A stretch of 64,000 bases of DNA from Falsirhodobacter halotolerans. Lineage in GTDB: Bacteria; Pseudomonadota; Alphaproteobacteria; Rhodobacterales; Rhodobacteraceae. How positions within the stretch are numbered: position 1 is the stretch's first letter; every line of letters begins with the position of its first letter. Below are positions 25,753 through 34,426 of the stretch, piece after piece. Made by a program: the position numbers and the translations under genes. Location of the stretch: assembly GCF_022899245.1 (NCBI RefSeq), contig NZ_JALJAZ010000001.1, forward strand, positions 1,147,501-1,211,500, in the 5' to 3' direction. Below the pieces are notes generated by a model that was given only the letters and a program-made list of their open reading frames with translations, searched no databases and was not told the origin of the DNA.

Positions 25753-26463
25753 TCAACCCCCGAGGAACGTGCGTCGGACATCCGGGTCGGCCATCAACTC
25801 GGCCCCCGTGCCCGTGAAGCGGTTTGCGCCCTGCACGAGGACATATCCGCGATGCGCGATGTTCAGCGCCTGGCGGGCATTCTGTTCGACCATCAGGATG
25901 GAAATGCCGGTGCGCGCCACCTCCAGGATCCGGTCGAACAGTTCGTCCATGACGATGGGGGACACGCCGGCGGTCGGCTCGTCCAGCATCAGCACTTTCG
26001 GCTGGGTCATCAATGCGCGGCCCACGGCGACCTGCTGGCGTTGACCGCCAGACAATTCGCCCGCCGGTTGGCGGCGTTTGTCGCGCAGGATGGGAAACAG
26101 GTGATACACCATTTCCAGCGTCGGGCGAATGTCATCGCGGCGCAGGAAGGCGCCCATCTCCAGATTTTCCTCCACCGTCATTGAGGTGAAGATATTCTGG
26201 GTCTGGGGCACGAAAGCCATGCCCGCCGCCACCCGATCCTGCGGGGACAGGGCGGTGATGTCGGTCCCGTCCAGTCGGACATGCCCGCCGCGCAGGCGCA
26301 GCATTCCGAACATCGCCTTCATCGCGGTGGATTTGCCGGCCCCGTTCGGGCCGACGATCACCGCGACCTCCGCCCGGTTCACGGAAATGGTGCAGCCGTT
26401 CAGGATATTGGTCGCGCCGTATCCGCCGACCATCGCGTCTCCGGTCAGGAAGGGATCAGCCAT
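25753..26463 (-). CDS. livF: Branched-chain amino acid ABC transporter ATPase LivF
   Basis: 236 residues, the LivF length. Walker A VGPNGAGKSTAMKAMFG, signature LSGGQRQQVAVGRAL, Walker B VLMLDEPTAGVSP, then MVEQNARQALNIAHRGYVL, the LivF C-terminal pattern. It overlaps the livG stop by eight bases. Confidence 0.94.
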   Translation of the reverse strand: MADPFLTGDAMVGGYGATNILNGCTISVNRAEVAVIVGPNGAGKSTAMKAMFGMLRLRGGHVRLDGTDITALSPQDRVAAGMAFVPQTQNIFTSMTVEENLEMGAFLRRDDIRPTLEMVYHLFPILRDKRRQPAGELSGGQRQQVAVGRALMTQPKVLMLDEPTAGVSPIVMDELFDRILEVARTGISILMVEQNARQALNIAHRGYVLVQGANRFTGTGAELMADPDVRRTFLGG

Positions 26464-27232
26464 GCATCACCTTGTTTTTCAATCCGGTGCCAAGATACGC
26501 CTCGATCACCGCTTCGTTCTTCAGGATGTCTTCCGGCGTTCCCTCGGCCAGGACCGACCCTGCGGCCATCACGATCACCGGATCGCAGAGGCGACCGATG
26601 AAGTCCATGTCATGCTCGATTACGCAGAATGTATATCCCCGTTCGCGGTTCAGGCGCACGATGGCGTCGCCGATGGTGTTCAACAGGGTGCGGTTCACGC
26701 CCGCGCCAACCTCATCCAGAAACACCACGCGCGCGTCCACCATCATGGTGCGGCCCAGCTCCAGAAGCTTCTTCTGCCCGCCCGAAATGTTGGACGCCCG
26801 TTCATCGGCGATATGCGAGATGGTGAGGAAATCCAGAACCTCATCCGCCTTGTCGCGCAGGCGGCGTTCTTCGTCCCGCACGCGGGCACGACGGAACCAC
26901 GCGTTCATGAGGGTTTCGCCGGACTGCCCCGGAACCATCATCAGGTTCTCGCGCACGGTCATGCTGCCGAATTCATGCGCGATCTGAAAAGTCCGTAGCA
27001 ACCCCTTGTGAAACAAGGCATGTGGGGGCAGACCTGTGATATCCTCGCCGTTCATCAGCACGCGACCGGATGTGGGCGGAAGACGTCCCGCGATCACGTT
27101 GAACAGGGTGGATTTGCCAGCACCGTTCGGCCCGATCAAACCGGTGATCGATCCATCGGCGATGGTCAGCGAGGCGCCGTCCACGGCGCGAAAGGCGCCG
27201 AAATGGCGGTGAAGGTTTTCGACCGTGATCAT
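26456..27232 (-). CDS. livG: Branched-chain amino acid ABC transporter ATPase LivG
   Basis: 258 residues. Walker A IGPNGAGKSTLFNVIAG, signature ISGGQKKLLELGRTM, Walker B VVFLDEVGAGVN (Val replaces the usual Pro after Glu) and H-loop VIEHDMDFI. The long LivG insertion between Walker A and the signature is present. It forms a heterodimer with LivF. It follows livJ across a hairpin that probably reduces its expression relative to the binding protein. Confidence 0.94.
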   Translation of the reverse strand: MITVENLHRHFGAFRAVDGASLTIADGSITGLIGPNGAGKSTLFNVIAGRLPPTSGRVLMNGEDITGLPPHALFHKGLLRTFQIAHEFGSMTVRENLMMVPGQSGETLMNAWFRRARVRDEERRLRDKADEVLDFLTISHIADERASNISGGQKKLLELGRTMMVDARVVFLDEVGAGVNRTLLNTIGDAIVRLNRERGYTFCVIEHDMDFIGRLCDPVIVMAAGSVLAEGTPEDILKNEAVIEAYLGTGLKNKVMHG

Positions 27233-27252
27233 GTGGTCCTCATGAAAGGAAA

Positions 27253-27278
27253 GCGGCCCGGTGTTTCAACCGGGCCGC
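27253..27278 (-). terminator. Attenuator-like hairpin between livJ and livG
   Basis: GCGGCCCGGT pairs perfectly with ACCGGGCCGC around a six-base loop, and a T-rich but interrupted run follows on the minus strand. Such hairpins after a binding-protein gene let more of that protein be made than of the membrane and ATPase subunits. Confidence 0.6.
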
Positions 27279-27301
27279 ATCGTTCGGGTCGCGTGCAGCG
27301 A

Positions 27302-28486
27302 TCAGCGGAAGCCGACCGTTTCGACCGCGCCGTCCGTGATATCATATTCGCGGAAGGTGCCACGGCTTTCGCCCGGCTCCACCAGTTCGACATTCGTGGC
27401 GCCGACATAGTCGATGTCCTGCCCGTCGGCCAACAGTTCCAGCGCCTTGCCCAGATCGCCCGGGTTGATCTTTTCGCCCGGCGCGTTCGCGATATCGAAC
27501 ATCTTGTCCTTATACACCGCCGGATCGCTGGAACCCGCCGCCTGCATCGCCAAAAGAACCAGCGCCGCCGCGTCATAGCTTTCGCCGACATAGACGGCCG
27601 TCGGATCGAGTCCTGCGGCTTCGGCCAGCGGACCGAAGGCATCGACGTTGTCGCCTTCCGCCGACGGCACATCGCCGAAGGATCCGTCAAGGTCGGTCCC
27701 GAACGTGTCCAGCAGCGACTGGCCATACATCCCGTCGGGGAAGAAGAACGTGTCGAACGCGCCGGTATCGAGCGCGCCCTGAACGATCCCGCGGCCGCCC
27801 TGATCGACATAGCCCGCAACGACCAGCAGTTCCCCCCCGGCGGACGCAAGCGCGCCCACCTCGGCGGAGTAGTCGGCCTTGCCATCGTCATGCGCGGCCT
27901 GGATCGTCACCTCACCCCCCTTGGCGGTGAAGGCGGTGGCGAAGCTTTCGGCCAGACCTTTGCCGTAATCGTTGTTGGTGTAGGTCACGGCCACGCTGGA
28001 AATGCCGCGGCTGTCGATGATGTCGGCCATCACCTCGCCCTGACGGGCGTCGGACGGGGCCGTGCGGAAGAACAGGCCGTCATCCTCGACCTGCGAAAGA
28101 CCGGGGGAGGTGGAGGAGGGCGACACCATCACAACGCCGTTCGGACGCGCGACGTTCTGAAGGATCGCGCCGGTCACGCCGGAGCAGTCGGCCCCGATGA
28201 TGGCGCGGACCTGCTCCGCCGACACGAGACGTTCCGCAGCGGCGGTGGCTGCCGTCGCGTCAACGCACGTGGAATCCGCGCGCACGGGCACAACGGTGGA
28301 CCCGTCCAGAAGCTTGCCGGATTCGCTGACCTCGGTCATCGCCATCTCGGCTCCGGCGGCCATGGCCGGCGTGATCGATTCCAGCGGCCCGGTAAAGCCG
28401 AGGATGATCCCCATCTTCACCTCTTCCCCCTGCGCCATGCCGCCCATCAACGCCACCGATGCCGTCGCCATCATAAACTTTTTCAC
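27302..28486 (-). CDS. livJ: Branched-chain amino acid ABC transporter, periplasmic binding protein
   Basis: 394 residues from GTG. KKFMMATASVALMGGMAQG is the signal peptide. The mature protein is a type I periplasmic fold (Leu-binding family): MGIILGFTGPLESITPAMAA, AIIGADCSGVTGAILQNVA, SVAVTYTNNDYGKGLAE and VYVGESYDAAALVLLAMQA. It captures branched-chain amino acids or similar ligands for LivHMGF. The promoter should lie in the 292-base gap to the divergent DUF6280 gene; I found no clear site there. Confidence 0.9.
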   Translation of the reverse strand: MKKFMMATASVALMGGMAQGEEVKMGIILGFTGPLESITPAMAAGAEMAMTEVSESGKLLDGSTVVPVRADSTCVDATAATAAAERLVSAEQVRAIIGADCSGVTGAILQNVARPNGVVMVSPSSTSPGLSQVEDDGLFFRTAPSDARQGEVMADIIDSRGISSVAVTYTNNDYGKGLAESFATAFTAKGGEVTIQAAHDDGKADYSAEVGALASAGGELLVVAGYVDQGGRGIVQGALDTGAFDTFFFPDGMYGQSLLDTFGTDLDGSFGDVPSAEGDNVDAFGPLAEAAGLDPTAVYVGESYDAAALVLLAMQAAGSSDPAVYKDKMFDIANAPGEKINPGDLGKALELLADGQDIDYVGATNVELVEPGESRGTFREYDITDGAVETVGFR

Positions 28487-28778
28487 GGTCGTCCCCCCGA
28501 CTGAAGCAAATTTCTGCCAAAATAGACGGTGTCCGCAGGAAAGAAAAGCGTGATGCCGCCCGAGTTTGTCCTTTGGTAACGAAAGCCTAACAAATGTCTT
28601 GATCGAACAGGGGCCATGCCTATATCGCAACCAGACGACATGGACGAACTGCCCATTATTTGAACAGCGCCATGCATGTTGTGCATGACAGGTGTTCCAA
28701 ATGGGTAGTCCTAACGCAAGGTTAAAGGGATTATCCCCGCCTGACGCCACTGACGAAAAGCAAGAATAGGAAGCAGCG

Positions 28779-29105
28779 ATGGCCGACTTCGTTGACAGCA
28801 CCGCATTCAATTTCGAACAAGGGCAGCGCTCGCGCAAGCTCTTTGCCGCCGTCGTGCTCGCGGCTCTCGATGACGCGATTGCCGATGACAAGAAGTATGG
28901 CAATGGCCCGGATCAGATCGCCCGCTGGGCCCGGTCCCGCGATGGGCGCGAAGTTCTGTCTTGTGCCGGCATCGATCCGAACGAGCGGGTTGTCAAGGGG
29001 TTGATGGAATTCGTGGGCAAGGGGATCCGCACCTCGGTCGCCCTGTCGCGCGAGGAGAGCGAGCGTCGCCACGCGTTGGAACTGGATCAGGCCCAAGCGG
29101 CCTGA
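28779..29105 (+). CDS. DUF6280-family protein
   Basis: 108 residues, hydrophilic and mostly helical, with no signal or membrane part. The strongly conserved core AALDDAIADDKKYGNGP and ARSRDGREVLSCAGIDPN is nearly unchanged across Rhodobacterales. The function is unknown. A terminator follows. Confidence 0.85.
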   Translation: MADFVDSTAFNFEQGQRSRKLFAAVVLAALDDAIADDKKYGNGPDQIARWARSRDGREVLSCAGIDPNERVVKGLMEFVGKGIRTSVALSREESERRHALELDQAQAA

Positions 29106-29128
29106 TACGCCATCGCCAGACGTTTTTC

Positions 29129-29156
29129 ACGCCTCGATCTTTCGGGGCGTTTTTTA
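29129..29156 (+). terminator. Terminator after the DUF6280 gene
   Basis: ACGCC pairs with GGCGT around a GC-containing loop and is followed by six T residues. The minus-strand gene ending at 29154 runs into it from the other side. Confidence 0.65.
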
Positions 29157-29444
29157 TTTCAAATCCCGCATCGCAAGTTCGCGCGCAATTTCGGCGCGGA
29201 CCATCTTGCGAATGTTGCGGGTGATCTTCTCTCCGAGCGGGCCCTGCAATTCCTCGGCCAGAAGGTCGCGGACCAATTCGTGCAGGACATCCTCGTCGAT
29301 CGGGGCAAGGCGGTCGTGAACCTCGCCCGGTTGGGCGGGGACGCGCAGGTCCGGGGTCAGGACCAGAACCGGAAGATCCGCCGTTCCCGCCGTCAACCGG
29401 CGCAGCGAGGCGAGAACATCGTCCGTCGGATCATCGACCTTCAT
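29154..29444 (-). CDS. Conserved hypothetical protein
   Basis: 96 residues, acidic N-terminal half and helical basic C-terminal half (LVRDLLAEELQGPLGEKITR, NIRKMVRAEIARELA). The C-terminal amphipathic pattern is loosely like the DUF2497/PopZ tail, but the match is too weak for a call. It lies 24 bases upstream of the pcm-like gene's end, in the same direction. Confidence 0.6.
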   Translation of the reverse strand: MKVDDPTDDVLASLRRLTAGTADLPVLVLTPDLRVPAQPGEVHDRLAPIDEDVLHELVRDLLAEELQGPLGEKITRNIRKMVRAEIARELAMRDLK

Positions 29445-29468
29445 ACGGTCACCTTTCCGGTTGAGGTG

Positions 29469-30119
29469 TCAAAGCGCGAAGGCGCGGGGGGCCGTGAAAT
29501 CCGACATGACCGGCGCGCTCGCGTTGAACGCCGGACGCCAGCTGATCGCCCCGTCCACCTTGTAGCCGATCCGCGCCACGCCGAGGTTGCGTTCCATGAA
29601 CAGCGCGCCGATCCGCCCGCCTTCCTTCAACTGGTCAACGATCTGCGGGGGAACGTCCTCCACCGCGCCTTCGATCACGATGACATCATAGGGACCATGC
29701 TTGGGCGCACCGGCGGTCAGGTCGGCGGCCAGAACGACCGCATTGTCCACCGATTGCCGGGAGAGACGTTGTTCGGCCTCCTCCGCCATGCCCGGACCTT
29801 CCACCGCGATCACCGCATCGGCCAGATGGGCGATCACCGCCGCCGAATAGCCGTAGCCACAGCCGATATCCAAGGCCAGTTCATCCTTGCGAATGGCCAG
29901 CGCGTCCAAGAGCTTGGCGAAGCTGCGCGGGTCCAGAATGACGCGGTTCGGCCCGATGGGAAGGTTTTCCCCCGTATAGGCGACGGCGCGCAGGTGGTCG
30001 GGGACGTAGCATTCCCGGGGAACGGACAGCAGCGCCTCGATGATGGAATAGGTGGTGACATCCGAAGGGCGGACCTGCGTGTCCACCATCACGGTGCGAA
30101 GGGTAGTGAAATGGGGCAT
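29469..30119 (-). CDS. Protein-L-isoaspartate O-methyltransferase family protein
   Basis: 216 residues from ATG 30119 (GGGAAGAG upstream). The SAM site is LALDIGCGYGYSAAVIAHLA, with the acidic strand VIAVEGPGMAEEAEQRL. N-terminal MVDTQVRPSDVT and VPRECYVPDHLR are typical of the Rhodobacterales form. The classical enzyme repairs isoaspartyl residues; this paralogue group is divergent, so activity is not certain. It follows the second Hint gene by 71 bases. Confidence 0.85.
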   Translation of the reverse strand: MPHFTTLRTVMVDTQVRPSDVTTYSIIEALLSVPRECYVPDHLRAVAYTGENLPIGPNRVILDPRSFAKLLDALAIRKDELALDIGCGYGYSAAVIAHLADAVIAVEGPGMAEEAEQRLSRQSVDNAVVLAADLTAGAPKHGPYDVIVIEGAVEDVPPQIVDQLKEGGRIGALFMERNLGVARIGYKVDGAISWRPAFNASAPVMSDFTAPRAFAL

Positions 30120-30190
30120 GCGAACTCTTCCCGAACGGTGGCGCAACAGCCCCTTCCTGACATATCCCGCGCCGCGCGACAATCCATGCG

Positions 30191-30811
30191 TCAAACGCCG
30201 TAAGCCTTCAGTGCCCGCATCTCGTACGGCTTCATGACCGGGCGACAGGGCGGGCCATAGGCGTCCCATCCGTCCTTCAGGGCGGGAAGGGCGCGGCACA
30301 CCGCCTCGCACGCCTCGGCGCCGATCATGTCACGGCCGGGTGCGGCGGGGTTGAAGCTGGCGGCAAAGGAATCGTCGGCATAGAAAATCTGATGCCGGTC
30401 GAACAGGATGAGATGATAGTCGATCATCCCCCCCTCCCGGATCCAGATCGTTTCCTCATTCACCAGAAGGCGGGCCGGGATCAGAACCTCTCGCGTGCCG
30501 AACAGCAGTTCCGCGCGCCAGTCGGACACGAGGATGGGTTGCTGTTGCGAGACGATGAGACTGCGACCGTTTCCAATGACGCCCGAGGAGATGCGGACCG
30601 GCGCAAGACGTCCGCGCCCTTCGGCCATGATCGCGCCAAGCCAGCGCACCGGCTGAAATCCATCATCCTTGGTCATCAGAAGATCGCCGACGACGATATC
30701 CTCCACCGGCATCGGCCCGTGATAGGTGTCGACCATCGTCCCGCGACTGACGCAGGCGGGCAATGGGACAAAGCTTTGCGGATCAGGTGCCAATTGCACG
30801 GCGGAACACAC
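30191..30811 (-). CDS. Short Hint-domain protein with altered central motif
   Basis: 206 residues, nearly all Hint module. The leading Cys20 lies in PACVSRGTMVDTYHGPMPVE, followed by DIVVGDLLMTKDDGFQPVRW. The block that reads SPQHR in the longer Hint protein at 1767-2912 reads VSQQQPILVSD here, so the conserved His is replaced. Autocatalysis may be weakened. The 70-residue C-terminal part holds four more Cys. The start is GTG without a clear ribosome site, so it is uncertain. No protease or secretion gene is adjacent. Confidence 0.75.
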   Translation of the reverse strand: MCSAVQLAPDPQSFVPLPACVSRGTMVDTYHGPMPVEDIVVGDLLMTKDDGFQPVRWLGAIMAEGRGRLAPVRISSGVIGNGRSLIVSQQQPILVSDWRAELLFGTREVLIPARLLVNEETIWIREGGMIDYHLILFDRHQIFYADDSFAASFNPAAPGRDMIGAEACEAVCRALPALKDGWDAYGPPCRPVMKPYEMRALKAYGV

Positions 30812-30865
30812 GGAAAAAGGGATCTGCCGCTATGGTAGCGTATTTCCGGGTCGCGGCAACGAAAA

Positions 30866-30890
30866 GACGGCCCCCGAAAGGGGGGCCGTC
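30866..30890 (-). terminator. Terminator of the outer-membrane barrel gene
   Basis: GACGGCCCCC and GGGGGCCGTC form a perfect 10-bp stem with a GAAAG loop. On the minus strand it is followed by TTTTC, 19 bases after the barrel gene stop. Confidence 0.75.
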
Positions 30891-30908
30891 CAAGGTATGT
30901 CGTGAAAA

Positions 30909-31637
30909 TTAGAAGTTGTAGTTCACGCCAATGCGGATCGTGCTGAATTCCGGCGTCGCTTCGGTGCGGTACACGCCCGTGTCGGACACATATTCGTCCT
31001 TGCCGTAGTTCGCGTATTCGTATTCGCCGCGGACCGACCAACGGTCGTTCAGCATACGCTCCAGACCCAGGCCGACGACGTAGCCGTCGATGTCGTCCTT
31101 TTCGTCGATCACGCCCAGGGGGCCGACAACCTTGTATTCCGAACGGGCTTTGGAATAACCGGCAAAGCCGTACAGCAGCGTGTCCGGGCGCACGGTATAG
31201 CCGAGCTGGCCGCGCAGCGTGCCCGCCCATTTGATCTTGCTTTCGGCGCGATAGCCGTTCTCTTGGGTGAAGTCGCTCACCTCACCGGCGCTGAACATCG
31301 CTTCGACACCATAGACGAAGTTGCTGCCCGGCTGCTGCCAGCGGTAACCGGTGTGGATGTTGGCGACGGCACCGTTCACGTCGGCGCTGCCGGCAACCGT
31401 GCGGGGGAACGAACCCGGCGCATCGGCCAGTGGGCGGATGCCAACTTCGTCATCGGCGCCGAAGGCATAGCCGAGGCCCGCACCGACATATCCGCCTGCG
31501 AAGCTGGGCGGCGGCGGGGGGACCACGACCGGGGTGACGACCGGTTCCGGCGTGACAACGACCGGGCCGCCGGCGAAAGCGGGCATTGCGAAGGCGGCAA
31601 CCACGGTGCCGACGAAAATGGAACGAGCCATGGGCAT
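30909..31637 (-). CDS. Outer-membrane beta-barrel protein (OmpA-like/Omp25-type)
   Basis: 242 residues. MARSIFVGTVVAAFAMPAFAG is the signal peptide. A Pro-rich linker (VTPVVVPPPPPSF) follows, then an eight-stranded barrel pattern beginning GGYVGAGLGYAFG and ending in STIRIGVNYNF, whose C-terminal Phe is the BAM recognition signal. It probably functions as a structural or immune-relevant surface protein rather than a large pore. The start has GAGGT eight bases upstream. Confidence 0.88.
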   Translation of the reverse strand: MPMARSIFVGTVVAAFAMPAFAGGPVVVTPEPVVTPVVVPPPPPSFAGGYVGAGLGYAFGADDEVGIRPLADAPGSFPRTVAGSADVNGAVANIHTGYRWQQPGSNFVYGVEAMFSAGEVSDFTQENGYRAESKIKWAGTLRGQLGYTVRPDTLLYGFAGYSKARSEYKVVGPLGVIDEKDDIDGYVVGLGLERMLNDRWSVRGEYEYANYGKDEYVSDTGVYRTEATPEFSTIRIGVNYNF

Positions 31638-31766
31638 GATCAGTACCTCATACGAGTGAGAACGGGGGAGCGTTGTGTATACCCCGAAGTGTATAGCAGC
31701 AGATGATCGGATCATCCCCATTGCCGTCTCAGTGGTAAATTTTGTTAATCTTGTGGCCGAACTGCA

Positions 31767-32507
31767 TCACCGGGTATCGAATTCGATCCGAGCCTCGCCC
31801 GCCTGAAGCCCCCCGTCGGCGCGGTCAAACCGCAGATAGGCCAAGGCGCGGTGACCGGACCGGGTGAACAGACGCCCGGCGGCCCGGCCATCCGCCGTGA
31901 TGTCGCTGCCCGTGTCGGACGGACCGTCGACCGTGACGCGCACCAGACCCTTCTTCAGCTCGGTCTTGTGTTTCATGCGGGCCGTCACTTCCTGCCCCAC
32001 GTAACAGCCCTTGCGGAAATCGACGCCGTGCAGGCGTTCGAACCCCATTTCCAGGATGAACGTATCCGGTCCCAGTTCCGTGCCGCTCTCGGGGATCAGA
32101 TGCTCGACCCGCAGCGCGTCCCAATCCACCCCTTCCTCCGGTGTTTGACCTTCATAGCCGCGCCAGCCCAGCGCCGGATGCCGGGGATCGGCGAAGGCGC
32201 CTGGCGGTGGGGTGCCGAGGCCGCGCGTGACCTGCCGCTGCGCCGGGGCAATCGCGACATCGGCCCGCAGGCGGTACATGTTCAGCCGCTGCAACGTGGC
32301 GGCGGCGATCGGGGTGGGAATGTCGATCAGCAGATCATCACCCGTGCGGATCACGAAGAAATCCGCCAGATATTTGCCCTGCGGTGTCAGAAATCCGGTC
32401 CAGACGATGCCGTCTTCGGTCAGCGCCGCCACATCGTTCGTCACGAGGTTCTGGAGAAAATCGAGCCGGTCCGCCCCGGTCAGGGTCCAAAGGGTGCGTT
32501 CGGTCAT
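31767..32507 (-). CDS. ygfZ: Folate-binding protein YgfZ (GcvT-like iron-sulfur repair factor)
   Basis: 246 residues. The family motif KGCYVGQEVTARMKH is intact, with the Cys needed for function, and FLTPQGKYLADFFV is present near the N terminus. YgfZ/IBA57 helps maintain or assemble [4Fe-4S] clusters in a folate-dependent way, which links it to the suf operon elsewhere in the window. Its ATG overlaps the stop of the upstream ABC exporter gene. Confidence 0.92.
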   Translation of the reverse strand: MTERTLWTLTGADRLDFLQNLVTNDVAALTEDGIVWTGFLTPQGKYLADFFVIRTGDDLLIDIPTPIAAATLQRLNMYRLRADVAIAPAQRQVTRGLGTPPPGAFADPRHPALGWRGYEGQTPEEGVDWDALRVEHLIPESGTELGPDTFILEMGFERLHGVDFRKGCYVGQEVTARMKHKTELKKGLVRVTVDGPSDTGSDITADGRAAGRLFTRSGHRALAYLRFDRADGGLQAGEARIEFDTR

Positions 32508-34294
32508 GACTGATCCTTGAATTGCAGATTGTAGAGGTCGGCATAACGGCCGCCCCGCTGCAGAAGATCGTCATGCGTGCCCTGATCTACAACCCGGCCC
32601 TGATCCATGACCACGATGCTGTCGGCTTCGCGGATGGTGGACAGGCGGTGGGCGATGACCAGCATCGTGCGGCCATGGCTTTCCTGGGCCAGCGCCCCCG
32701 CCACCACCGCCTCGGACTGCGCATCCAAAGCCGAGGTCGCCTCGTCCATCAGCAGGACCGGCGCGTCCGACATCAGCGCGCGCGCAATGGCCACGCGTTG
32801 CCGCTGCCCCCCCGACAGGGCGGAGCCGCGCGGTCCGGCATGGCTGTCCAGACCATCGGGAATGTTGCGCACGAATTCCGTCACATGCGCGGCATTCAGG
32901 GCGGCGGTCAGCGCGTCTTCGGATACCTGGCGTCCCAGAACGACATTCTCGCGGATCGTTTCGTCAAACAGCGCGGAATCCTGCGAGACGACGGCAAACT
33001 GGCTGCGCAGATCCTCAAGGCTGAAGGTGCCGATATCCTGCCCGTCCATCAGGATCTGGCCGCCCTTGGCGCGGGCAAGGCCGGTCAGCAGGTGGAACAC
33101 CGTGCTTTTCCCCGCGCCGGACGCGCCGACCAGCGCCGTCATCTTGCCCGCCTTGGCGGTGAAGCTGGCCCCGTTCAACACCGGCAGATCGGCATAGGCG
33201 AAGGTGACGTTGCGCAGTTCGATCGTGGGTGGCGTGCCGCGCGGTTTCGCGGTGGCCGGCGGGCGCGGCGTGGGCATGAGGTCGAACAGACGGAAGATGC
33301 GGGTCAGACTGGCCGCCGCCACCTGCCAGAACCCCGACATGTCGCCCAGTCGGCGCATCGGCTGAAACGTCAGGGCCATGGCGGTGAAGAACGACATGAA
33401 CTCGCCCACCGTCCGCTCGCCCGACGCGATCTCTCCGCCCGCCAGCATGAGGACGGTGAAAAAGCCAAGGCCGGTGATCACGTCGATCAGCGCGGGGATC
33501 GAGGCGCGGCCTGTGGCGGTCTTGACCTCGGCCCGGACGATGCTGCCGACGATGCTGCGAAAGCGTCCGGTCTGATAGCTTTCCATCCGGTTCAGCTTGA
33601 TCGCCTGAATGCCGTGAAAGATCTCGTCCAGCCGTGTGGCGCGCAAACCCGCCTGCAAGCGCGTCTGACCCACCTTGCGCCGGATGTAGCGCTGAACGAT
33701 CACGGCGGGCAGGATCAGCAGCGGCGCGCCGATCAGGGCCGCCAGCGTCCACCACACGTCGATCGTGAGGGCGACCACCAGAAGCCCGGTCAGCGCGATC
33801 GCATCCCGCCCCACGCCGGTGATGATCGAGGTCCAGACCCCTTGCACCGCGCCCGTGTCGCCCTGCACCCGTTCGATCAGGGCGCCGGGTGAATTGCGTT
33901 GGAAAAACGATTGATCCAGCGTCAGAAGGTGGCTCAGAAGATCGGCCTGCATCGCCGTCGAACTTTGCTGCGCGATCCGCGTCAACAGCGCGCGCGACAG
34001 GATCGACGTGGTGGCCCGCACCAGAAACAGTCCGAAAATTCCCAGCCCGACCCACAGCAGCGCGCCTTCGCCGCCCGGTGTGAAGACGCGGTCGAACAGC
34101 GGCTTGATCATCCACGACAGGAACCCAAGGGTGGACCCCTCGATCACCATCAAGAGGAAGGCCAGCAGCATCTTGCCCTTGTGACGGTGCAGGTATCCGC
34201 GCCACAACCGCCCGAACAGACGCGACGACGCATAGCGTGGGTCCTTCGTGGTCGTGTCGTTCAATTGGTTGTCGTTCAATTGGGTGTCGGACAT
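32504..34294 (-). CDS. ABC transporter, MsbA/lipid A exporter type (fused permease-ATPase)
   Basis: 596 residues. Six membrane helices fill about residues 35-330 and include the long intracellular loop FFQRNSPGALIERVQGD. The nucleotide domain has Walker A VGASGAGKSTVFHLL, signature LSGGQRQRVAIARAL and Walker B VLLMDEATSALD. MsbA-type exporters flip lipid A or other lipids; other drug or peptide exporters of this class look alike. The N terminus has a short repeat (QLNDNQLND). ATG 34294 follows GGAGAGG; the open frame continuing upstream is antisense to the aminotransferase and is not used. Confidence 0.88.
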   Translation of the reverse strand: MSDTQLNDNQLNDTTTKDPRYASSRLFGRLWRGYLHRHKGKMLLAFLLMVIEGSTLGFLSWMIKPLFDRVFTPGGEGALLWVGLGIFGLFLVRATTSILSRALLTRIAQQSSTAMQADLLSHLLTLDQSFFQRNSPGALIERVQGDTGAVQGVWTSIITGVGRDAIALTGLLVVALTIDVWWTLAALIGAPLLILPAVIVQRYIRRKVGQTRLQAGLRATRLDEIFHGIQAIKLNRMESYQTGRFRSIVGSIVRAEVKTATGRASIPALIDVITGLGFFTVLMLAGGEIASGERTVGEFMSFFTAMALTFQPMRRLGDMSGFWQVAAASLTRIFRLFDLMPTPRPPATAKPRGTPPTIELRNVTFAYADLPVLNGASFTAKAGKMTALVGASGAGKSTVFHLLTGLARAKGGQILMDGQDIGTFSLEDLRSQFAVVSQDSALFDETIRENVVLGRQVSEDALTAALNAAHVTEFVRNIPDGLDSHAGPRGSALSGGQRQRVAIARALMSDAPVLLMDEATSALDAQSEAVVAGALAQESHGRTMLVIAHRLSTIREADSIVVMDQGRVVDQGTHDDLLQRGGRYADLYNLQFKDQS

Positions 34295-34426
34295 GGACCT
34301 CTCCGCCTTGGGCCTTGGGTCTAGCCTGCACGGCCCCCCCTGACAAGACGCGGGCTGGGGCTGACCCATTGACGGGGCGCGACGCCGGGCGTAGCCCTTT
34401 CGGACATCCACTTGCCGGAGTTCGGA

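Noticed and set aside
32522..33892. Plus-strand frame of 456 codons opposite the ABC exporter
   Set aside because: Mirror frame of the nucleotide-binding domain; no domain of its own.
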